Below, piece by piece: positions 1 through 11,500 of a stretch of 64,000 nucleotides of DNA. Both the position numbers and the translations under genes were made by a program. Position 1 is the stretch's first letter, and each line of letters begins with the position of its first letter. Below the pieces are notes generated by a model. It ran no database searches, was not told the DNA's origin, and was given only the letters and a program-made list of their open reading frames with translations. This DNA is from Alopecurus myosuroides (Eukaryota > Streptophyta > Magnoliopsida > Poales > Poaceae): NCBI GenBank assembly GCA_028641055.1, contig CM054060.1:209832445-209896444 (forward strand). Reading direction: 5' to 3'.

Positions 1-1398
1 CTTATTTTGCATGTTTCATAATTTGTGGAGAATAAACACCGGAACCAGAAATCTGATGGAAAAAGCACCGTCAAGATACCCTATTTCAGAAGATCAGAAG
101 AAGAGGGGGGATATCAGAGGAGTCTTAGAAGTTCCGAGGAGGAAGTGAGCCAGAACGGCACCCGGAGTGGGGCCACCTGGGGCCGACACCACCAGGCGGC
201 GCGCCCCCCTCTGGTCGTGCCAAGGGGTGGTCTAGCCCCCTGGCCCACTCATGTGCGCCTCCTTTCGCATACTTGACCCCCAGGGAACCCTAAGCCTTGA
301 GACATCATCGAATAATTATTCCGCCGCCTCCTCGGGGCGGAAAACACCACAGAGAGAAAAGCTCTCCGACAGAGAGAAATCTTCCGAGGAAATTCCTCCC
401 CGAAGAGGGGAAATCATTGCCATCGTCACCATCATTTCTATGGGCATCATCAAGATCGTCATCGTCATCACCACCAGCACCATCACCATGATCATCCACC
501 TTCATCCCTCTATAACAATTAGGGGTCTCTATCGTTGTTTTACCTTAGATCTCTCTCCCGGTGTGGATTACTTGTTAGTAGTTGATGCTTGTGAGATTTA
601 TCGGTGTTTACACTTTATGACCAGATTGTTATTATCCATTATATCACCTCTAATTATGATCATATGATGTCTTGCGAGTAGTTCGTTTAGTTCTTGAGGA
701 CATGGGAGAAGTCATGATGTTAGTAGTGATGTTATGTTGAAGTAATACTCGTGGTTCGGTATTTAAGTTGTGGTGCTATTCTTCTAGTGGTGTCATGTGA
801 ACATAGACTACATGATACTTCACCTTTATGGTCCTAGGAGGATGGATTGTGTATTTGGCTACTAATTGTGGGGTTGCCGGAGTGATAGAAACCTAAACCC
901 CCGTTAGGAAACCAATGCACGAGCGAGTGTAGGACCTCAGAGTTTTAAGGTCGTGGTTTATCTTAATTACTTTCTTGTATTTGCGGATGCTTACGAAGGG
1001 TATAATCACAAGTATGTATTAGTCCTAGTTGGGCGGTGCATTAGCATAGGTTCACCCACACAACACTTCACGAACCAATAAATATTAATCAACCGTAATG
1101 AAGCGAAAGCACTTGATGAAATTCCCATGTGTCCTCGAGAACATTTGGTAATTATAAGTAGAAAAGCCGGCTTGTCCTTTGCTCTCAAAAGGATTGTGCC
1201 ACTATCTGCAATTATATTTACTGTTATCTATTTACTCGCACTTTATTTATCTACTATATCAACCAAAAACCTGTTTGCTAGTATTTACAGTGAACTCTCT
1301 ATCCAAACTGCTTGTGAACACCTTCTGCTCCTCGTTGGGTTCGACACTCTTATTTATCGAAAGTACTATGACACACCCCCTATACTTGTGTGTCATCA
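1..1398 (+). repeat. 5' LTR of element 1 (lacks first ~94 bp)
   Basis: This stretch aligns along its whole length with 18891-20298, and the two copies differ at many positions, so the insertion is not recent. It ends TCATCA at 1398, 11 bp before the PBS. A purine-poor CATCATC/CACCAC-rich stretch (about 415-510) is shared with the 3' LTR at about 19315-19395. Small ORFs here are not conserved between the LTRs and I do not call them genes. Confidence 0.93.
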
Positions 1399-1409
1399 AA
1401 ACTATTTTT

Positions 1410-1426
1410 TGGCGCCGTTGCCGGGG
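1410..1426 (+). promoter_or_regulatory. Primer binding site, tRNA-Asp type
   Basis: TGGCGCCGTTGCCGGGG lies 11 bp after the 5' LTR end. It is complementary to the 3' end of plant tRNA-Asp(GUC) including CCA. This is the usual Athila-lineage primer. 1427-1499 is leader with no gene. Confidence 0.93.
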
Positions 1427-1499
1427 CGTTAAGTGCTATTGGTAAGAGAAAATTTTACTATGAGTGTTTTTTTATATCTGTGTGCTGTTTTATTTCATT

Positions 1500-2620
1500 A
1501 TGGAGAATACTTTTGGTTCTCTGTTTAGGGGTACTACAACTATCACTTCTAGGGTAGTAAGTGACCCGTTATCTACTGAATTAGATCCTTATAAAATACC
1601 TATGAAAATTGTTGGACGTGTTATGGATAACTTCTATTATGGTGATGGAACTGTCCATCCCGGTGATCATTTGCTCTTTATACATGAATTATGCGAGGTA
1701 TTTAGGTGTGCATGTATTACAATAGATCAAGTTAAAAGGAAATTATTTTCTTATTGCTAAAAGGTAGATCCCCTGAATGGTTTAAATTACTGAAGAATGG
1801 TGAATCCATTGGATGGGAGGAAATTGTTCCTCTCTTTTATTCTAAATTCTATCCTCCCAGTGAGATTCATAAAGACCGGAAACAAATATAAATTTTTGGC
1901 CTCATGATGGAGAGAGTATTGCCCAAGGTTGGGGGAGAGTGAAGCTATTAATGCTCAAATGTCCCGTTCATGAGCTCCCGAGTAATATTGTTAACAATAT
2001 TTTCTATGCAAGGCTTCCTCTTCATGATAATGATTTATTGGATGCTTCTTGTTCTGGATCATTCACACGTATGAAGGAAGAAGCTAAATGGGATCTTCTT
2101 GGTCGTATTCAAGAAAACACTGAAGGATGGGAGAATGACAAAGGTAGAAAGTGAGGTATAAATTATGATTATGAATGCATTAAATCATTTATGGGAACTG
2201 ATGATTTCTATAATGTTAGTGTTGTTTGTGGTCTTGATTCCCAAATCTTTGCAAACTGTCTTAAAGCTTTTGCCTCCTATCTTGATATTCCTAAGAAGGA
2301 CTTTAGCAAGTACCATGCACCTTATAAAGATATTGTTCCTGCTAGTAATATAGAAGTGCATGCTGTTAATCCTGCTGTTCCTGAGCCTTATATTGAAAAA
2401 ATTCCTTTCCCTTCTAAGGTGAAAGAACACTCTATTCTGGCTAGCGTAGTTAATAAGAACATTAAGAAATCTATCAAACCTGATGAACAAATAACTGTTG
2501 AACCTGCAGTAGCAACAGTAAAAGGTCTTGGTTATGGAAATGTAGAGGATGAACACTTTGTCTTCTATGAGGGTGCTTCTAATATTGTTTCCCATCCTCA
2601 TAGACCTAAGAAAACTAGTG
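1500..2620 (+). pseudogene. gag: gag of element 1 (broken)
   Basis: The likely start is the ATG at 1500 (MENTFGSLF...). The first open stretch ends with a stop at 1758-1760. Gag sequence resumes in another frame (SPEWFKLL... near 1770). It is recognisable again at about 1895-2154 (HELPSNIVNNIFYARL; acidic ENTEGWENDKG), and from 2191 in the frame running into protease. Gag would form the virus-like particle that packages element RNA. At least three frame changes or stops separate the pieces. No CCHC knuckle is visible. The identification rests on similarity to Athila-type gag known from grasses and on its place between PBS and protease. Confidence 0.8.
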
Positions 2621-2990
2621 TTACTGTGCTTTCTGGCAAGATTGGTGCTCATTTCTATTATGGTTTGTGTGACATTGGTTCTAGCTCTAGTGATGTTCCT
2701 TATGAGCTTTATAAATAAATTATGCATGAATTTGATTCTTGTGAGCTTGAGGATATTTATGTGGTTATTCAGCTTTCTTATAGAGAAACTATCTTTCCGA
2801 TTGGTATTGTTAGATATGTGGAAGTTTTATGTGGTAAAACTAAATATCCCACTGATTTTGCAGTATTTGGTAAGGCTGCTAGTAAAATTTGTCCTATTAT
2901 TTTTGGTAGACCTTTGTTGAACACTTGTGGTGCTATTATAGATTGTAAGAGGGAGAAGATATTGACTAAATTTGATGGAAAATCTTATGA
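2620..2990 (+). pseudogene. Aspartic protease region of element 1 (broken)
   Basis: The motif YYGLCDIGSS near 2660-2690 corresponds to the retroviral-type protease active site, with DIG in place of DTG. The later IIFGRPLLNTCGAIIDCK (about 2896-2950) is the conserved flap/C-terminal segment of Athila-type proteases. A stop at 2716-2718 (after ELYK) splits the domain, and the same frame resumes at once. The enzyme would cleave the Gag-Pol polyprotein. It continues in frame into the linker that leads to RT. Confidence 0.8.
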
Positions 2991-5900
2991 GTCCATTATC
3001 TCCAAATTTGCTAGAGCACCTTATGAATCTAAACTGCCTGATGAGAATTTTAAAGTTGAACAACTTGCTTCTATTGCTCTTACTCCTAACAATGCTTTGC
3101 ACCAATATATGGCGGACCATGAAAGTGAGGTCATTATGGAAGAGAGAAATGAGATTGACGATATTCTTCTTCGTCAACCAGTGATACTGAAACATAATTT
3201 ACCCGTGGAAGACTTGGGTACCACATTGCCACCCAAGGAGGATACTTTTTTATTTAAAACATTTGCCTGATGATCTTAAATATGCTTATATTGATGATAA
3301 GAAAATATATCCTGTTATTATTAGTGCTAAACTTTCAGGTGAAGAAGAGGAAAGATTATTGGGAATATTGAAGAAACACTATGGAGCTATTGGATATACT
3401 CTTGATGATTTGAAAGGGATCTCTCCCTCTATATGTCAGCATGTTATTAATATTGAACCTGATGCAAAGCCAGTAGTTGAACATCAACGCCGTTTAATTC
3501 CTAAGATGAAGGAAGTGGTAAGAAATGAGGTATTAAAACTCCTTGCTGCTGGTATTACTCTTCCTACTGCTGATAGTAGATGGGTAAGCCATGTGCACTG
3601 TGTCCCTAAGAAAGGTGGAATGAATGTTGTGCCTAATTAAAATAATGAGCTTATTCCACAAAGAGTAGTAGTTGGTTATAGAATGTGCATTGATTTTAGA
3701 AAGGTTAATAAAGTTACTAAGAAAGATCATTATCCTTTACCCTTTATTGATCAAATGCTAGAGAGGTTGTCTAAGAAAACTCATTTTTTGCTTTCTTGAT
3801 GGTTATTCTGGGTTTTCTCAAATTGCTGGTAGGGCAAAAGATCAAGAGAAAACAACCTTTACTCGTCCTTATGGTACGTATGCTTATAGACGTATGCCTT
3901 TTTGTTTGTGCAATGCTCCTGCTACATTTCAAAGATGCATGTCTGCTATTTTTCATGGTTTTTGTGAAGATATTGTGGAAGTATTCAAGGACGATTTCTC
4001 TGTTTATGGAACTTATTTTGATAATTGTTTGCACAACCTTGATAAAATTTTGCAGAGATGTGAGGAAACTAATCTTGTTCTTAATTAGGAGAAATGCCAC
4101 TTTATGGTGAATGAAGGAATTGTTCTGGGACATAAAATTTCTGAAAGAGGTACTGAAGTTGACAGAGCTAAAGTGGAAGCAATAGAGAAAATGCCCTGTC
4201 CTAGGGATGTTAAAGGTATTCGTAGTGTTCTTTGTCATGCTAGTTGTTATAGGAGGTTTATGAAAGATTTCTCTAAAATATCAAAACCTCTTACTAATCT
4301 TCTTCAAAAATACATACCTTTTGTTTTTTATGAAGATTGCAAGGAAGCATTTGATACTTTAAAGAAGGCTTTAACTACTGCTTCTATTATTCAACCACCT
4401 AATTGGAATTTACCTTTTGAAATTATGTGTGATGCTAGTGATTTTGATGTAGGTGTTGTTCTTGGACAGCGAGTAGATAAGAAATTGAATGGTATTCATT
4501 ATGCTAGTAAGACTCTTGATGTTGCCCAAAATAATTATGCTACTACTGAATAAGAGTTCTTAGCTGTAGTTTTTGCATGTGATAATTTTAAACCTTATAT
4601 TGTTGACTCGAAAGTTACTATTCATATTGATCATGCTGCTATTAGATACCTTATGGAAAAGAAAGATGCTAAGCCTAGGATTATTAGATGGGTGTTGCTT
4701 TTACAAGAGTTTGATTTGCATATTGTGGATAGGAAGGGTGCTGAAAATCCTGTTGCTGATAACTTGTCTAGATTGGAAAACATTGCGTTTGACCCTATTC
4801 ATGTTAATGATAGTTTTCCAAATGAACAAGTAGCTGCGATAGAGGTAAAATCCCAGGATAGTCCATGGTATGCTTATTATGCTAACTTTATTGTTTCCAA
4901 GTATTTGCCTCAAACATTTACAGCTCAACAAAGAAGAAAATTCTTCTATGATTTGAGGCATTATTTTTGGGATGACCCACATTTATATAAAGAAGGAGTA
5001 GATGGTATTATCAGAAGATGTGTTCCAGATCATGAACAACGTGAAATATTGAAAAAGTGCCATGGTAGTACTTATGGAGGACATCACGCTGGAGACAGAA
5101 CCACACAGAAGGTTCTACAATCATGTTTCTATTGGCTTACTCTCTTTAAAGATGCACGTAAATTTATTTTATCTTGTGATGAATGTCAAAGAGTTGGTAA
5201 TATTTCTAGACGTAATGAAATGCCTATGAGTTATTCTCTTATTATTGAACCTTTTGATTGTTGGGGATTTGAATTTATGGGTCCTTTCCCTCCTTCGAAT
5301 GGTTATACTCACATTCTTGTTGCTTTTGATTATGTTACTAAGTGGGTAGAAGCTATACCTACAAAAAGTGTTGATGGTGAGACCTCTTTAAAAATGCTTA
5401 AAGATGTTATTTTCCTTAGGTTTTGTGTGCCTAGATATCTTATGACGGATGGAGGTTCTCATTTTATTCATGGTGGTTTTAGAAAAACCCTTTCTAAATA
5501 TGATGTTAATCATAGAATTGCCTCAACTTATCATTCTCAAACCAGTGGGCAAGTAGAATTATCAAATAGAGAAATTAAATCTATCTTGCAAAAGACTGTT
5601 AATAAATCTAGGAAGAATTGGTCTGATCAGTTGAATGATGCTTTATGGGCTTATAGAACTTCTTATAAAAATCCTATGGGTATGTCTTATAAAATGGTTT
5701 ATGGAAAAGCTTCTCACTTGCCTTTAGAATTAGAACACAAAGCTTATTGGGCAGTGAAAAAACTTAATAAGGATTTTAAACTTGCTTGTAAGAAAAGAAT
5801 GCTTGATTTGAATCATTTAGATGAATGGAGATGTGAAGCTTATGAAAATGCTATACTCTTAAACAGAAAGTTAAACAATGGCATGATAAAAGAATCCTTA

Positions 5901-6198
5901 AAAGAGAGTTTCATGTTGGTGAGAAATTCTATTGTATCGGTCTCGTCTCAAATTTTTTGCAGGAAAATTACTCTCTAGATGGGAAGGACCTTATATTATT
6001 GAAGAACTGTATCCTTCGGGTGCAATCAAAATTGCTTCCCTTAAATATAACACTACACAAGTGGTAAATGGGTAAAGACTCAAACATTATATTTCTGGGG
6101 ATTCCTGTGATGAAGATGTTGATGTTATTCAAGTAATGACTCCGGAGAAGTTCATTAGAGGGAAGATTCCAGAATCTGCAAAGTCCGTTTTCGAATAG
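2990..6198 (+). pseudogene. pol: pol of element 1: reverse transcriptase, RNase H, integrase (broken)
   Basis: The order is linker, RT, RNase H, integrase. RT starts near 3340 (EILKKH-like, then HQRRLIPKMKEVVRNEVLKL). Its catalytic box reads FKDD at 3984-3995, where this lineage normally has FMDD. RNase H shows DASDFDVG and IDHAAIRYL. Integrase (about 5060-5750) has the HH...CDEC zinc-binding pattern and a DDE core: GFEFMG (5271-5273 GAA, so Asp to Glu at the first catalytic site), TDGG (Asp 5448-5450) and GQVE (Glu 5556-5558). Stops or shifts occur at 3263, 3637-3639, about 3780, 4086-4088, 4551-4553 and 5976-5978. The relic ends at the TAG at 6196-6198. It would copy and insert the element but cannot be functional. 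Confidence 0.93.
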
Positions 6199-6537
6199 GT
6201 AACAGTTCTGTTAAGGAAAAGTTCGCGAAATACCTTTTAAGTTATAAATTATTGGTTTTTGGAAAATATGAAAAATACCGAGACGAAGAATGGTAGGAGA
6301 TGGTGCCCGAGGGCACCACACCACCTAGGGGCGCGGGCCCACCCTTGGTTGCGCCACCCTATGGTGTGGGTGCCCCGGAGCCCCTCTCCGACTCGTTTTA
6401 GACCTGGACTTTCCTTTCGTTACATATGTTTCTGATATATCACCCCTCGGACCCCCCGAGGTCCGTATATCGTTTTCTCGTCGTGTTTCTGTTTCGAGCT
6501 GTTTCTGCCAGGATCTGTTTTCAGTTTTAGAAGCACC
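6199..6537 (+). other. Non-coding spacer between pol and second ORF of element 1
   Basis: No domain is seen on either strand. The sequence carries a GC-rich GGGCACCACACCACC-type stretch (about 6310-6380), which has counterparts in the LTR and 3' region of these Athila elements. The minus-strand open frame across 6325-6771 has no recognisable content. Confidence 0.6.
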
Positions 6538-7076
6538 ATGGTCTCCGCCAACAACAACAAGGGGAAGGGACCGAAGGATGATGATCTCTAATACCGGAAG
6601 CCGTAGGAGGAGATCGAGAGTGGAGCTGAAGGATATGTAGAAGAAAAACCACGAGTGCGTCCACACACCACTATCGTAAGCATTGGAGTGGTCGCAAAAC
6701 CTTCCAAGCAAACGGTGAGGATGAGCACTGGAGGGAAGGCCCACGTCACTGCTTAGCTTCAAGGACACCACTTTCAGGCATAAAGAAACCTTTCTGCACT
6801 TTAATTCACGAGTATCGATCTAGGAGAGTGCCCAAGGAAAAGTTGCCTTCTTGCTGGGATATAGATCGTTCTAACCGGTCAGATGAAGAAAGCTCTCAAC
6901 TTAAGGAAGTGTGGGGGAGAAATCTTGATACCTGGAATTCACCGTCTGACAAGCACGCAAACCGTATTGAGCACAATACGGAGATGATGTGTATGCTTAT
7001 GTTCGCAATTGAAGATATGAAGAAATCAATTGATAATCTCATTGAGAGAGATTCACCACCACCACCGAAGAATTGA
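6538..7076 (+). pseudogene. Degenerate extra ORF downstream of pol (env position), unknown function
   Basis: A reading frame beginning at the ATG at 6538 (MVSANNNKGKGP, lysine/glycine rich) runs with several stops. A second piece, 6828-7076, is open for 82 residues (acidic and polar, ending in a proline run). Athila-lineage elements commonly carry an additional ORF here, sometimes called env-like. I see no signal peptide or membrane segment, so no envelope role is supported. It is split by at least three stops and I do not recognise a family. Confidence 0.5.
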
Positions 7077-8575
7077 TTCATCATTGGTATTGGCATCCCC
7101 TTGGCTTGTTCCAAGCTTGGGGGAGTGCCGCGGTATCACACCTTTATCTTTCACCTTTATTTACCTTTTAGTAGAGTCATGTCATGAGTAGAGAAAATAT
7201 CATATAGTATGGTTTGCATTATGGGAGTATCACTCTTTAGCTGGTTATCGTTGTATCCCTTGGTTTGAGTTACCGTAATGAAATATTAATGAAAAGTTTC
7301 ATCATCTACTTGCTCTACTTTATTTTAGTTTGCGATTTTTGTTATAAGGTTGATCTTGTTATTAATATTGGTATCAATGCTGGATCTTCAACTTAATCTA
7401 GTTGGTTTTTGCAAACTAAGCATTGGTCACTAGCAACAATTCGTTGAGACTTAAGTAGAAAAACGGGGAGTTGCATGTAGATATATTATTCCATGATCTT
7501 TGTCTCTTGTTAGTTCATAAGCTTAGTATTCTCAAATAAGTTTGTTTGTACCTTCAAGGAAGATTGCATGATTGGCTTTATCATATATGTATTTGTTTGT
7601 TTTACCTCAATTCTTATGCTTGCTACCCAACCTTGCTAGCCAAAAACTTGTACTGAGAGGGAATGCTTCTCGTGCATCCAAACCTTGAGCCCCAAAACCT
7701 TGCCATTTGTGTCCACCATACCTACCTATATGTGGTATTTAACCGCCACTCCAAGTAAATTGCTTGTGTCCTACCTTTAAAACCTTCAAAATTACACCTG
7801 TTTTGTGCCCCTGTTTTAGCTCATGAGAACGAAAATAGAGAATCTTTATCTAACTTGTTGATTGGATTTCACACCCTGGACTAGTGGCTTCATCCGCTTA
7901 TCCAAATGCTAGAAGAGCTGGCAGCGGGGTTCCCAGTCCCAAATAATAATACAAATTCTCTTCATTATTTATGCCCCTGATTTATCAGTCAAAGAATAAT
8001 TGTGTAAACAAAAGAGGAAGAGGGATGACCTTCTATACCAGTTGTGTCCATCTATGAGAGCCACTCTTGTGAAGTCTAGTTGGCTTGTGACGTACTTTAT
8101 TTTCTGTTTTCCATTCGTTGACATAAGCATACACCTCTCAAAATTTAGACACTCCTCCATGGTATGTGATTGTTGGCAGGCACCCAAGGATTCGGTTAGC
8201 CATGGTTTTTGTAAGAAAGGTTGGGAGGAGTGTCAACCATTTTATACCTCTGTTTTACAAAATAAAAGCTCTAGCACATGAGTGATCCATGCTTCCCTCT
8301 GCGAAGGGCCTATCTTTTACCTTTATGTTGAGTCAGTAAACCTACTCCTACTGTTTTAAGCAAGCATTTGAGTTGTTGTGATCCATCCATGTATACGTTG
8401 ATTTACTCAATCATGTTGTTTATTCTTCCTTGTTTGTACCAATGCTTTTATCGGTTTGAATACCACTTTGAAAGTTTCCAATGTACGCAAAGAGATTGTT
8501 ATAATTGAGCATGATAAACTCTGCAATATAAGCTCTAATATAAAGACTCTAATCGAAAGATAAGTACATTGTTAA
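7077..8575 (+). other. 3' non-coding interior of element 1, left part
   Basis: This is 1.5 kb between the second ORF and the inserted long-LTR element. The text GGGGGAGTGCCGCGGTATC at 7119-7137 resembles the GGGGGAG phrases that recur in the 3' untranslated region of Athila elements. Short open frames (e.g. 7969-8187 minus, 8000-8281 plus) show no domain. The region continues after the insertion at 18540. Confidence 0.7.
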
Positions 8576-8580
8576 TTTTT

Positions 8581-11500
8581 TGTAACATCCCAAGTATGAA
8601 AACTCCCCTTAGAATGATTGATTTCTTGTTTATTAAAGTATTGCATCATGTCATCATATTGTTTCCATGTTGTTTGCATTTGTTCTTATTTGTTGCAATT
8701 GTTTTCCACTGTTTTCACAACTCAAATTCAAACCTTATTCAAACAATGTTTTCATACTTGTTCTGTTACAATTTTTGGAATAAAAATAACAAATGAAAAC
8801 AACCAAATTGTTCCTTTTTATTCCATGTTGCTAACTCCTAAAATTGTTGGTCTTAATCAAACAATTAAATTCAACAATTAATTTCAAATCATTTCAAATC
8901 CAAATCAAATCCTCAAAGCATCAATCAATTTGATTTTATAACAAATCTCCAAAACCATCAAACTCATTTTTAATCAACTTAAATCATAGGGTTCACCCTA
9001 TTAAAAGTTTTTTTCCAATAATGTTTTCCTAATACAAAAATCATTCAAATTGGTTTAAATCCCAAGCAGCAATTATTTTCAAACTTTCTGTAAAACAAAA
9101 ACTTGGCAGTGTTTTCTTTTAATCTAATTAACTTAACCTCATTTTTTCCTACAATTTTACTAACCTAAAATATCTCCTTTTCCTTCCATTTGGTTTTCAG
9201 CAAAAAAAAAAAATTAATAAAAACAGAAAACAGGAAAATAGAAAGAGAGAGGGAGAAAACCTGCCCAGCCCATCTTCCCTTACAGCCCAACCTACCCCCT
9301 CCTTGGCCCATACCGGTTCGGAGCTGTCGCTGTCGTCCTCCTTCAGCTCTGTACGAACTGCACGCCACCGTCGATCGCTCCATGCCCCTCCCGATGGCGC
9401 GCCGTACTAGCTCACCACCCTATATCTACCCTACCCCGAGCCCTGCTAGCCCTAGACCCCCTCACCCTCGAGCTTCGCCGCCACCCTCTCTACCTCAACC
9501 TCTCTCTGTCTGAATTTTTTTCTGCCGCCACCACGAAGCTCCCTCCATGGCCACGACGCCATGAGCTATTCTACGCAGCTATGATCAGTGGGGAAGGAGC
9601 TCCTCGACTCCCTCTTTCATCCGCACCGAAGAATTGGAGCCGTGTCACTCCAGGTCCCCGTCGAGCTTCCCTTTTCTTCTCCGATCATCCGTCGTCGCCG
9701 CCAAAATCCAGCACCGCTGTTCGTCCTCGAGCTGAACCACCCCCTGTCGAACCTTCCAGGTGACCCTCCCGTCCGATTCCGGCCACCTCCCGGCCTTTTC
9801 CCCTGCTCTCTGTCGACGTGGAGTTCTGAACCGTGCTCGGTCCGCCATGTTCCTGTTGCAGCGAAGCTCCAGCTCCAGGGGGTTGTGTACCCTGTTGTTC
9901 AATCGTGCACCGCACCAGAGTGGGATGAACGTCTCCCAGCCCCAGCACGCCTCGCTGACTCTCGCGACCCCTCAAGTTCGCACCAAACGCTCGTGGATCG
10001 CCAGCAGCCGTGGTATTTCTCTGAACCCAACGACAGAAACCTGCACTTTGTTTTTCTGTTCGAGTTTCAGATAGCCCGTAACTGCAGCATATCCTCCCTG
10101 AGTCCCTCCTACTGACAAACATCAGTGCCTAGCCGCACTGGCACGGGCCTCGCGCACGCTCGCGGCAGACGAGGGTTCGATCCCCTCGCTACGCATAAAA
10201 CACCTATTTTACTTCTCCCCTTCCGCACTGACCACTGGCCCACCCGTCATACACCCTATTTGCCACGCACGCATGCAGTACCCTGGGCCCCCTGGCAGTG
10301 GGTGGTGTACACTCTAGTGCTGTAACCAAAGTGTTCTACGTTTCTGTTTAATCCCCAAAATCATTTTAAATAACAGATTAAAGCATAAAACTTAAAAAAT
10401 CAATAACTATTAATCTATGCATCCAATAAATAAAACTTGTATATGTTTTCTGTTCAAAATTTCCTAATCTTTCCAAATAACTTATTTGTGTTCTGTTTTG
10501 AGTTTTCAAAATGCATTTAAATTTCAAATTTGATTAATTCAAATGTAAATTGCAATAATTCATACTAATTCCAAATAGGGAAAATAAAATATGTTTTTCA
10601 CACCTTTTTGAATGTTCTATTCAAATATAAAGTTTGTTTCCTGGTTTGAACAATTTAAATTGCCTAAACATTTTAATTCTTGTTTAATTCAATTAAAACT
10701 TGTTTAATATTGTGTAATTCATAATTAAATAATCCAAGGTCCAATTTCAAAATGTGAAACATGTAATCCAACTAAAATTTGATAACCTTTTCAAATATAA
10801 ATTTTGTTAATGGTTTTGCACACTTTAACTTGATGAAAACAACAATTGTTGTGTGACATCTTTAAGTAACCAAATTTTCCAAACTTAATCAATGATTTCC
10901 AAAACTTGTTCCAATCCTTTTTCCCTTGCATCTATCATTGTTATTTGTTGTTATTTTGTTGTTATCATCATGCATGCATCATGTTTAACCACTTACACTT
11001 GTTAATCAAATGTAGATCATTGTTTCAACCTTAACCATTTGCATCCATATGCAATTCACATTGCATATGGGTCCAATTAACTTGTGTTATCTTGTCAAGT
11101 AATTTATTCTGATGCATCTATTAACTTGACATGCATCATCCCATGATTGTGCACTATGCCATGATATTGATTGTCTACCTTTTCTGCATTGTTTGTTTGC
11201 TTCTTCCTGGATATACGACGACGTTGAGACCGACAATACTTACGACACCCCTTCTAAGGATCTAGCTCAGTACCAGGCTACTGGGTTTTGCAGGCAAGTT
11301 ATCACTCACATGAACCACTGTGTTCCTTTCAACATTGGTTACCGATACTTTCCGTTGTTCTTTTCTGCTAGCCTTAGTAGTAGTTGTTCTGTTACGAACC
11401 TATCACATGAATCCCTTAAAACCTGATATTGCCTCATCTCCCTTCCTACAACCCATTGTTTGAGCCAGTGTCTTACTAGCATGCTTAGGTTGTTTTGCTC

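Noticed and set aside
6325..7114. Envelope gene downstream of pol in element 1
   Set aside because: The position fits, but no signal peptide, membrane segment or surface-protein feature is visible in the broken frames.
10130..10190. Genuine tRNA gene
   Set aside because: A and B boxes and a T-arm-like hairpin are present, but no D arm, anticodon arm or acceptor stem can be drawn, and the array version has a stem too long for a T arm.
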